From Simmondsia chinensis (taxonomy: Eukaryota > Streptophyta > Magnoliopsida > Caryophyllales > Simmondsiaceae), in NCBI GenBank assembly GCA_018398585.1, contig JAGTTD010000019.1, positions 9,275,702 to 9,339,701 on the forward strand: a stretch of 64,000 nucleotides of DNA. The letters are read 5' to 3'. The position numbers were made by a program, and so were the translations under genes. The notes under the pieces are model-generated. The model saw only the letters and a list, made by a program, of their open reading frames with translations. It did no database searches and was not told the origin of the DNA. The first letter of the stretch is position 1, and every line of letters starts with the position of its first letter. Positions 54,510-64,000 of this stretch are shown here, piece by piece.

Positions 54510-55820
54510 GGCCCCGTTTGGAACGCATAAAATATTGCCAAAGGAAAAAAATTTAGAGGAAAGCGTTTTTCTCGTATTTGGATTACATGAAAAATATGAA
54601 GAAAAAAAATTTTAGAATTTTTCAATAGGATTTGAGGAAAACTATTTCCTTCTCGAAAAGGTGTGAAAAATTGGTGGGGCCGGGGGGGGGGGGGGGGGGG
54701 GGGGGAATGAAACTTGGTCCAAATAATGAGAATTTTTACACGTATTAGACTTGATCTGAGCTCTATGTTTAATTAATATGGTCCTCTTTTTTGTCACATA
54801 GGTTTGTTGAATACGTATTTTCAATATATGCAAAAAGCATAAACTGAATAAAGTTTTTATCTTTGAAATATTTGATTGATAAAATATTTAAACTTCATGG
54901 TATACGAATGTGACAATATTTTGAAAATTTTTTTTGCTCCGCTACCTAGAGTTTTAGTAACACATTTTTAAGTACCTTGAGATTTCAAAATATTTTAAGA
55001 TACCTTGAACTTTGTAAATCTTTTGAGGTACTCTACACATAACTTCATTAGAATTTCGTTACTTTATATTGACACGTATTTAGAAAAAGTATATGTAAAA
55101 ATGTTAATATTAATTTTAAAATTTATAATATTTTGAAAATTTAAAAAATATTTAAATCTTCAAACATAGTTTCTATATTGATAAAATATTTTAAACATCC
55201 AAAAACGTTTTTAATATTAAAAACTTTATATATTGAAAAATATTTAATATATTTCAAAAATATTTATATATCTTAAAATATTTCATATCTTTTAAAAATA
55301 TTTTAAATATATCAAAATATTTAAATTTGAAAAATATTTATATATTTGAAAAATAATTTAAAAAATATTTTAAATGTCTTAAAAGTTTAAGAAATATTTT
55401 AAATATTTAAAAATTACTTTAAACTCGTGGTATCTAAACCAAATTTTTTTAAAAATTTTAAAACTTAATCTCTGATTGTATGTATTAAAATGTTAGGTAA
55501 CTAGGTGATAAAAGATTGAACTAAGGGTGTCTAAATAATAAATTTTCAAAGGAACAACTTCAAGATCAGTCAGCGGAAAAGTTCACACGGCTAAACAACA
55601 TAAGGAGAATGTAGCTTATTAGGTTAGACAATAATTACTTTTTTTTAATTTTATTTTCTATCAACCAAGGAAGGGAATTAAAAACGTCTTTTTTTTTTCT
55701 TGTTTTTCCTTTACTTCCAAACAATGAAAAGAAGCCGTTTTCATCTATTTTCTTTCCCCTCAACATTTTTTTCTTGCATGTTTCTTTCCTTTAAATTTTT
55801 TAAATTCCAAACAGGGCCTA
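54510..55820. mobile_element. TIR element with 'gtttgga' ends
   Basis: Left AAGGCCCCGTTTGGAACG and right, read inward, TTAGGCCCTGTTTGGAATTT are inverted. It has a G run (24 G, 54682-54705) near the left end and a 'tacctta' MITE-like segment in the middle (54940-55545). Related in plan to 18575-19880 but with different ends. Confidence 0.65.
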
Positions 55821-57236
55821 ATTGAAAAATTAAAGATCTCCAACAAAGAAAGTTGAAGCAAAAAAAATCAATAATTTTAATAAGAAACCATGTAAAATAG
55901 ATTTGTGCTTGAAGAGAGATTTAAGCTGCAAAAGAAAAGTTTTTCGTGTTTGTGTTTGTTTTTTTGGCACCTATGCTCAGCACCTTTTTTTAAACTTGTA
56001 TCCAATTTAAAAAAGAAAAAATATCAATCTTTAAACTATTGGATTTTTGTAAAGGAAAAAGAAAAACAAAAAAGAAAAGTGTGAACAAAATAATGAAAAA
56101 GACGAAGAAAATGTTTTTTCTCAAAAAAAAAAATCAATTTTCAATTATTTTAAATAAAATAATCTTCCCGAAAAATGTGAAGAAATATTAAAAATATTTC
56201 TAAGAACTTTTCTTTTCTTTTTTTGCAACAAGTAAAAAATTTTCATTACTCAAAAATATAACAGAATACACTGAATTAACCACCCAAAAACAAAACTAGC
56301 ACCAAAACTCCAAAAAACCCACGCCAACTTCACTTAAGAACTCCAAAAAACCCACTGACCAACTTTATACAAAAAATAGTAATGTAATAATTATGATAAC
56401 ATGTATAAGTAATGCCAATTTTTAAGCAAAAACTTAGCAAATTGTGATAAAGAATTCCTTGACTGTTGATATAAACTACTTAAATATTATCAAAATTACG
56501 TGTCATATTAGCACTTTTAGAAAAATATCATCAAATTTTAATAGTATATATTGTCATAATTATGTTTTATTTTAGCATTTTACAATAAAAATATATCAAG
56601 TTTTGACACAAGGTCACCTGATTGATAAAATTTTAAACTTTAAGATACTTAAGTGATAAATTGTTCAAGTCTCAAGGTACGCCATTGTATATATTGAAAT
56701 GTTAGGGTACAACTAAACCTTAGGGTACCTAATTGATATTTTATACTTTAGAAAAATTAGAACTCTTGTTTCTTTATTTGATTCAGAGCGTTTAAACATG
56801 AGTTAGATTAATAACCGAGGTTAGTAGTGGATGAACAATTTTAGTGCAACCACTCTCATTATCACAAAACAACCAACTTACCCTAAATAAGAACCATATG
56901 CAAACTAACTGTGAATTTGTGAAAATATTAGTTGCGTTTGCTCGCTTTCAAAACAAATTGTGGGTTAATCTTACTAGAATCGGTAAATCATGGTGACTTT
57001 GGGATTGGCTGGCACGAGTATGACCATGGTGGCATATCAATTAAGCTCAATTACAATTTGAATTTTTTTGGTCAATAAAATCTTAAAAAAGATCGTATTT
57101 AATTTACATTCACATGAAAATAAATATGATATGTTAAATATTTGGGTTAAGAAACTCAGATCCTAAGCACATAATTATATCATGTTTTGAGATGCACAAC
57201 CTCCTAAAACCAACTCAATAGCATGCTAAAGTTGAA
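55821..57236. other. AT-rich, with half of a 'tacctta' MITE
   Basis: 56440-56760 carries the right half of the MITE family ('acacaaggtcacctgattgat', 'aactaaaccttagggtaccta'). Nothing else recognised. Confidence 0.45.
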
Positions 57237-58094
57237 TAAGGGCATGATTGGAATTGCCATGAAAAAACTAAATATTTTTTTTTCCATAAATACTTCTTGT
57301 AAAAGCAGTTTTGAAAAAAGTGTCATTTTAAATAAGCAGTTTGTATTTTGCCAACTAGTAAAGAAGTACTTATGATATTATTATGAGTGTTTGGCCGATA
57401 TTTAAAAAGTAATTTTTTCTATAAAATTACTAGAAAAGACACCAATAAAAGTTTTTTATAATTTAAAAAAATCATCCATGAACCATTTTAAATATTTGAT
57501 ATAATATTTAAATATTTAAAATTTTACTTTCATTATTAAAATATTTTCTAAAAGTTTATTAATATATCTTAAATATTTAAAATAATATTTAATATTTATA
57601 AAATATTTTCTCAATATTTTAAACAAATTTAAGTTCTAAAAAATTAAAATATTGAAAATATTTTCTTTAAAATATTTAAAATATATTTTCAATATTAAAA
57701 ATATTTCTAAATATCATAAATAAATAATTAATTATTAAAATATTTTTTCCATATTAAAAATATTTTTAAAAATATTTAAATTATTTGTGAAATTTATATA
57801 AATTATTTTTTAAATATATTAATAAATTTTAGGGTACCTATAATAAACTTTCTCAATTATTTAGTATTTACTTTTGCTTCTGCTTAGAAGGAGAAGCATC
57901 AACTTTCTGCTTCTGCTTACAAGTGGAAGCATCAATTTTCTACTTCTGCTTAAAATCAGAAAAATAGTTCTGCTTTTAATAAAAGGCGCTTTTTCATATT
58001 TGTGAAACGCTCTCAAATCTCAGAAAAGTGCTTTTTCTGGGGGGGAAAAAAAGTACTTTTTTCCTGAAATAAGTAATCCCAAATTGGCCTTAAG
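57237..58094. mobile_element. TIR element, hAT-MITE-like
   Basis: The left end AAGGGCATGATTGGAATTGC and right end, read inward, TTAAGGCCAATTTGGGATTA are imperfect inverses. The right subterminal part has 'agaagcatcaactttctgcttctgctta' phrases in tandem (57880-57955). No coding sequence; TSD not resolved. Confidence 0.5.
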
Positions 58095-59499
58095 TCTTAT
58101 GGATTATCGATTTATGGGTTGACCTAATAAGATCCATAATCGACCCAACCCAAACCTAGAATACAATTAGTTTGTGGCTCTGAGTTGGGTTTTTGGTTGG
58201 GTATTAAATGGGTCTCATAGATTATTACCCAAATCCAGCCCAACCCACCCAATGTTCAACTCTAACCCCAACGAACCAAATAGAGGACTTTGGGCAATTT
58301 GCAACCAAACCAAAGCACATGTTTTTAGTAAATATATACTCTTATTTATTTTATACTAATAGAATAGAATACAAAAAAATAGATGACAAAATCTAGGAGG
58401 TATGACAAGGCGGCGTGAAGTTTCATTATTTAGAAATTATTTGGGTCAGCATGCGACGTCTACATATCGAGGTCACGTGAATGCTTTAGTCTTGGTGGTA
58501 GAAGTAGTAGCAGCCTTAGATGACATTCAGAAATGTATAGATATGGGTTTTTGTTGATTAACATAGAGGGAGATAATCTGATCGTTATTAGGGTAATCCA
58601 AAAAGAGTTCAAATGACTATTGCATATTAGGTCATTATTGAAGATATTTTGGAGATGCTTGTTAAGCATGATACTATTGAAAGGTTTGAGACTCAGTAGA
58701 TCCAAGACCGAGCATACAGAACTCAAGTTTTGCACCTCTACCATGCCATGCACAGAAGTTGTCAAGATTGGATCAGAGTGCATAACACATAAAGTATCTT
58801 TTAAATACTTGGGTTCCATGGTTCAACAAGATGGCAAAGTGGACTCAGATGTCAACAATAGAATTAAAGTGGGGTGGCATAAATGAAGGATGGCCTCTGC
58901 GATACTGTGTGATAGGAAGTTTCCGTTGAAGTTAAAGGGTAAATATTATAAGACAGTAGTGAGACCGGCTATATCCTACGGGGCAGAGTGCTGGCCAGTT
59001 AAGTTTCATCACATGCAGAAGCTGAAGGTGACCGAGTTGAGGGTGCTAAGATGGATGTGTGGACACACATGGAAGGATAGGATTAGAAATGACATTATAA
59101 GAAGTAAATTAGGCGTAGCCCCAATAGAGGATAAGTTGAGGGAGCAACGTCTGTGGTGGTTTGCGCATGTTAGGAGGAGACCCACCACTGCCCCTGTCAG
59201 GAGATGTGAACAACTCCATATCACAGATGGAAAGAGAGGAAGAGGCCGGCCAAAGAAGAGTTGGGCGAAGACAATTCGACAGGACCTCGGCTATCTCAAC
59301 CTAAATGAAGAGATAGCCCTAGATAGGACTCATTGGAGGATTAGGATAGGTGTAACTGATATAGTGGTGTAGGAGCATCGACCAATTGTAAGCTCGTTCT
59401 AATACCACAAGTATGCTTGTATGCATGGTTATACAGATGCAGTTCTGGCGTCTTTTGGTTGCTTAATGCTCATATGGTTGGATGGAGCTAATTTGACAG

Positions 59500-59730
59500 A
59501 TGAGTAGAGAGGAAGAGGCCGGCCAAGAAGAAATCGATGGAGACCCAACACTACCCCTGTAAGGAGAGGTGAACAAGTCGTACAAGCGGGAACAGAGAAA
59601 GAGGCCGGTCGAAGAAGAGTTGGACGAAGAAAATTTGAGAGGATCATGCCTACCCAACCTAAATGAAGAGATGGCCCTAGTTATAGCTCAATCGAGGATT
59701 AGTATAGGGGTAGTATAGAGATAAATGATT
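59500..59730 (+). repeat. Diverged duplicate of the RTE C-terminal coding region
   Basis: AGAGAGGAAGAGGCCGGCCA near 59508 and AGAGAAAGAGGCCGGTCGAA near 59592 both echo AGAGAGGAAGAGGCCGGCCA at 59230. The following text (AACCTAAATGAAGAGATGGC, CCTAGTTATAGCTCAATCGA) echoes 59298-59345. It is a rearranged tandem copy placed in the 3' UTR. Confidence 0.7.
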
Positions 59731-59799
59731 TAGCATTATAGGAACATTAAGCACAAAACAACTTAGAGGGAAATTCGCTGCTGATACGTTCTGTACTCT

Positions 59800-59932
59800 T
59801 TCACTCGCTCTCTCTCCCTCTTTCTACTACCTCTGTCTCTCTCTCTCTCTCTCTCTCTCCCTCCCCCCCCCCCCCCCCCTCTCTCTTTCTCCCTCTCTTG
59901 ACTTCCTCTCTCTCTCTCTCCCCCCCTTTCTC
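59800..59932 (+). repeat. Polypyrimidine (CT/C) tract in RTE 3' UTR
   Basis: (CT)n blocks around a run of C at about 59862-59879. Occupies the same place in the 3' UTR as the G39/GAA tract (opposite strand) of copy 1. Confidence 0.88.
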
Positions 59933-60325
59933 CTTATACGCTCTAGACGATCTACTCTCTTGATATGTTTGCATCGTGCGGCATGTATGATCTTTCCCCT
60001 ACATGCTTCTTTACTTTTATCTTTTGCTTTAGCTGCTATACTCCCATGCATAAATGCTTATATGTTATTTGCTTGTATGCATACTTGATTAGATGACTAC
60101 ATGCATACAATGTTTGCAAGATCTCTATGCTTTACATGCTCTTCATGACTATCATATCTATCATCTATCATCTATCAGGTTGGGGGTCCTCAGAAACAAC
60201 CTCTTGTTAGGGTCTTACCCTGATGGGATAAGGCTATGTACATCCTACCCCTCCCAGACCCTGCGTAAGCGGGAGCCCTTGAGGCACTGGGACTGTGTTA
60301 TTGTTATTATTGATATTGTTAAGCT

Positions 60326-61149
60326 TGATACTGTTCGAGTTTTTCATATTTTTGGAAAAGTTAATCAGACAGTAGATCTAGTGATAGGCCATCATTCGGG
60401 AAAATCAAAGATGTGTAAAAGGGGAATCATGATAGAATTTCGAAAGGACTGCTTATGTTGATTCACCGGAATGAGCTATCTATTAGTTCCCCTACTATTT
60501 CATTTACCTTCGAAAAGAAAAACACTCCACAACAAGAACAACGTGACCTAAAGTCTCTAACAGGATCCTGCCAAGACAAGGTATGGGGAGGGTAAATTTT
60601 ACGTAGTCTTATCTTTACAAAGTTCTGCCATGTAGATAGAGGTGGAAATTAGGTCATCTAGGTCAGTTTCAAGTGTACCCATTCAGGTTCAGATTTACAA
60701 TAAGCTCGGGTTGGTTCGGGATCAACTCATTCAAGCTTGAGTTCCCTTCAGTTTTTAGCTATATTAGGGTTGGATTGGCTCAGGGTCAAGTTTTTCGCAT
60801 TCGGGTCACTTTAATTTCAGATTGTCATCCATCCGGGTCAATCTTGGGTCAGGTTGTATAGGTTTCAGGTCATCAAAATTCTACTATTTGGTGCTTGTGT
60901 AGCATGAACAACTTACCAAATTTTTAATTATATTTCAAATAGTTTATATTTTTATCATTATATTTATTGTATTACCTATAGAGGTGTTTATTAATGTCTT
61001 ATGCAATTTATTTAGTATCCTCGACAAGTAATAATAACCATTGCATTTAAAGATTTTTGGTTAATTTAGGCTTCAAGTTAGGCAAGGTTACAAAATCAGG
61101 TCAAGTTAGTTTCAAGTTAGGTAATTCCAACTTCAAGTATTATCATTGA
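60326..61149. other. Repeat debris
   Basis: 60560-60640 (GGTATGGGGAGGGTAAATTT, TACGTAGTCTTATC) resembles the 3' end of another RTE subfamily, plus orientation, low certainty. 60650-60870 is a degenerate 'tcgggtcagg/ggttcgggatcaa' repeat like the core of 20428-21130. No genes. Confidence 0.35.
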
Positions 61150-62029
61150 AGACAAATTTGACACAATGGGCAACGTATATGAACCTTTGGCTTAAATAAC
61201 ACTTTGATTTATTATAAGTTAGAAATCAAAGAGGGTTAAATTCATACACACTTCTGTAAATCTTTTTTATGCTTATGGAATTCCAAATAAACTTCAACAT
61301 GATGTCGTACTTTCTTCTATGAATGTTTTTGTCTCTGAATATAAATGAAACAAAATTAAGGAAGATTAATGGAAAACAAAAGCAACTTGCAGGGTAAAAA
61401 ACACATACCAAAATCAAACTCTACTTAAAGTATGATGGTTTTCAATTAAAGAAGATTGGTATATAGGAAGTCATGGTTTAAGATAAACTCGAATTTCAAT
61501 TGAGTAGGAAGAAATAAGCCGATGAAAATCCAATTTGTTGTAGTGCCCTGATAAACTTCATCAGCCCAAGGCCTAACCATAAGAGTTGACCTGATAAAAT
61601 TCATCAGCTCCAGACCTAACCAAAAGAGTTTACATTTAATATTCATGTACAAGACCAAATAAGATTTTCTTTCAAAACCAATGACATTTAGATTAAGTAA
61701 TCTGAAACTAAAAAACTTCATATATTAGTACAGATAAATTGTCCCACATCATAAAAGAACAGAGATATAAACCTAGTGGGTTACTTTACTGAATGCCATT
61801 TGGTTTTTCTAACTCATGCCATCGAAAATTGGTAACAATGACTATCTTTTGTGTAACTATCCTCTAGTTGTAACTTTATATCAAGAGGAAATGCGTAACT
61901 ACTAAAAAGGAATGTCATTGTTGACAGTGGCCATGCACACCCATTAGAAGAATTGTTATGCATATGGAGTTAAAAAAAATGTTTAACTTAAGCTAGAGCT
62001 AAAATGAGGATGTACTATATAGGTTGGAA

Positions 62030-63605
62030 GAAGCCTCCTCTCTCCTATACAAAGTAGCCTAGGGAACTTGTTCCTAGATCTTCCTTCTCTGTATAGGTCA
62101 TTGTACTATTGGAGCTCATTCATTTTGGACAACACAAATGAGATGCTTGCGTAGACCTGGCATCATGAAATTCAACATTTCTGTTTCTCAGGGCAAAAAG
62201 AAAAAAAGTACCCAGCACCAAAAATGGGGTAAGTTACCTGTTCATAAGTGTATCAGAAGTCATCCATGTTTAGTGATCGGACATCCGCACCATTATATAA
62301 TGTAGGTAATAATGGTTAGCTCTCAACCAATGCAAAACTCTTTTCCTGCAAAATAATGCAGCCTATTTCTTGGAAAACAAGGTAAATCTACAAAATGATT
62401 ATCTGTAGAAGAGCAAAAAAAGACACATGTCCCAACCAATCAACCATCTCAGGAGTGATGTCATTATGTAACATTTTGCACTTCGTAAGGTAAGGCCAGA
62501 TCACTCTGGGACTGGGTCAGTTTAGTTTAAGTCGTATTAAAATCAGGTTGCCAAATAAGCCGAATCCTAGTTTCTAGTAGGTTCTGCTTGGTCATTGTGT
62601 TGGGTTGATAATTGCGAGAACTTCAAATCGATACAACTTCCACTGCAAAGTTAAAGCATACTACAAGTGCTCTTTTTTGTACATCTGAGTCCCTTAACCA
62701 TCATCAGACCGTTTTTTCTTTTATAATAGGAACAAACGAAGCGCTGCATATGTGAATGTAATAATAGCAAATGCAATGGCAATGTCGAATGCGTGTAAAA
62801 AGATGACCATTAATACTCGAATATATTTTTTTTAATATAATCCACATGCTGAGATATTACTAACAATGAAAACATATGGACACAAGCATTACCATGGCAT
62901 GTAACTAGTGTGTAATGGAAAGAGAGACTTGATAATTTAACTTATGGTTAAGTTACTCCAAGTACCTTCGTCTCCTTTTTTAGGATTTTTCGAATCAAGC
63001 AGTAAGCTATACATAGATTTTGAGAACAAATTTAATCAACAAAGACAGGTCAAAGTTAGAGAGATCACTTTCAACCATAGAAGCGAAATGTGATATGACT
63101 TGAAATACACAAAGTTGCAACTTTTAAGTCACTTTTAGAGTACCCATATGTCATATTTGCGACAGGTCATAGATCAACATCGGGTGCTAGCTCTTCCTTG
63201 GCTAATATCACGCTCAAAATTTCTCTCTATTAGCTATGTCTGGAAAGCCCACCACAAACCTCCGCCACACATATTGCAGTTCAAATAATCACAATTTGTA
63301 AAAGCAAAGTCGAAGATGTTGCATAACATGCCATGGAGACAATGTAGCAAAATATCTAGCTTGAAATTTGTAATAAGATGGGTCATATTATGTCATACCT
63401 TAGCCGTTATTTAATTCCTTGGTCGTGATTGTTGGAAATTCTAGAAATGAAGTATAATATTAACCTTCGAGGTAATCACCTAATGACAACTTTATCCAAG
63501 TCGAATGGCCTGTTGGTTGCTACAAGCATTAGAACATGTTCTTTGTCTTTCATATGTAAGCCATCCCAGTTCACCATGAATAAATTCTTCATCTTTTCCC
63601 CATGA
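62030..63605 (-). pseudogene. AAA-ATPase C-terminal exons, left arm 3
   Basis: Minus strand exon A (about 63590-63470) reads FMVNWDGLHMKDKEHVLMLV, ATNRPFDLDKVVIR, TGA, LPR; exon B (about 63270-63140) GLPDIANREK, frameshift, then KEELAPDVD-like and SDLK; exon C around 62964-63025; exon E (about 62160-62045) MNELQ, stop, YNDLYREGRSR. Same left-arm nonsense codon as arms 1 and 2. Confidence 0.82.
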
Positions 63606-64000
63606 CAACCTTTTTTTTGGTCTAATAATTAGTGACAGAGTCGTGATAGGTGGCAGGCAACTCGAACAAGTGAGCCTTGAGTCAACCCATATTAGGGCAG
63701 GGATCAAATTAGCAGAAACAATACAAATAGGAATACATGCAAAAACAGGCATACACTAAGAGCTTCAAACACCACTTTGTGGGGACTCGAAAACAGGACA
63801 AACCAAAAGGCAGGAAAGTAGCACAGTCAAACCCCTAATCTATTGAAGCAAAGCACTCAGCATAAGCGGATCATAATCGTCAATATTTAGCCCTAGTCTT
63901 TTCCCTTACTTAAACAAAATTTTCCTCCTAGTAGCGCCCACTGGTTTATGACACATCATGTTATTTTCTATTGCACAATGCTTGCAATAACTTCCTTGTG
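63605..64000 (-). mobile_element. LINE 3' end, spacer of palindrome 3 (runs off window)
   Basis: Aligns with 42640-43000 and 47705-48060 (for example AAACCCCTAATCTATTGAAG near 63831). Truncated by the window edge. Confidence 0.6.

Larger units (their letters stand above)
58640..60325 (+). mobile_element. RTE-type LINE, 5'-truncated, copy 2
   Basis: Same family as 30638-31775. The coding part (about 58690-59372) reads GLRLSRSKTEHTELKF, VSFKYLGSMVQQDGKVDSDV, one TGA where Trp is expected (58885), [60 protein letters not shown] and GRGRPKKSW, ending [12 protein letters not shown] at 59372. The 3' part includes a partial repeat of the C-terminal coding region, a polypyrimidine tract and the end GTAAGCGGGAGCCCTTGAGG, CACTGGGACTGTGTTATTGT then TATTATTG. 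The 5' limit is approximate; the TSD was not found. Confidence 0.87.
61150..64000. repeat. Left half of palindrome 3 (third AAA-ATPase block)
   Basis: Collinear with 40205-43000: both start in the last 55 bp of a 'gggttatttaca' MITE (AATTGACACAATGGGCAAAG near 40231 against ATTTGACACAATGGGCAACG near 61155), then continue through the outer flank, the left arm and into the LINE spacer (63605-64000), where the window ends. It has an extra 48-bp tandem copy of the 'gataaa.ttcatcag' phrase at 61550-61625. A right arm is expected just outside the window. Confidence 0.85.

Noticed and set aside
54642..54833. Minus-strand frame with a proline run
   Set aside because: Proline codons come from the complement of the 24-G run.
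60093..60461. 122-codon plus-strand frame
   Set aside because: Covers the non-coding 3' end of RTE copy 2; no domain and wrong frame for the LINE protein.

Overview
The window is nuclear DNA of a flowering plant, probably a eudicot. It is strongly AT-rich, its genes have short GT-AG exons, and most of it is layered plant transposable elements (Ty1/copia, Ty3/gypsy, L1-type and RTE-type LINEs, CACTA, hAT-like and other TIR/MITE elements, tRNA-derived SINEs). The species cannot be told from the sequence alone.

Only two host genes look intact. One is TEN1 (+ strand, coding exons 16532-17863, 121 aa), a single OB-fold subunit of the telomeric CST complex. The other is a spermidine synthase-like SAM-dependent methyltransferase (- strand, 33370 down to 28491, four coding exons, 424 aa), whose large third intron carries a TIR element that was itself hit by an RTE LINE.

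Layout: 1-3240 is a decayed minus-strand L1-type LINE. About 3255-4260 is LTR-like. 5009-14287 is a Ty1/copia element with both LTRs, interrupted between gag and pol by a CACTA element (6570-9311). TEN1 follows directly downstream of the 3' LTR. 18.5-28 kb is dense in MITEs, a hAT-like element with an 8-bp TSD, a 5S rRNA/RTE chimeric retroelement and a tRNA-SINE with a perfect 15-bp TSD. 28.5-33.4 kb is the methyltransferase gene. 34-40 kb holds LINE RNase H and gypsy RNase H remnants and MITEs.

From 40.7 kb to the window end lies the most unusual structure. Five arms of a C-terminal AAA-ATPase pseudogene are arranged head-to-head as inverted pairs around LINE-derived spacers: two complete palindromes of about 4.6 kb (40.7-45.3 and 45.9-50.5 kb), tandemly repeated with a period of about 5.1 kb, and the left half of a third (61.15-64.0 kb, running off the window). 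All three left arms share one nonsense codon that the right arms lack, so the inverted pair formed once and was then copied as a unit. Such a locus could make long hairpin RNA against the parental AAA-ATPase gene; that functional step is inference. The 10 kb between palindromes 2 and 3 holds a foldback-like element with a MITE in its spacer, two TIR elements and a second RTE copy.
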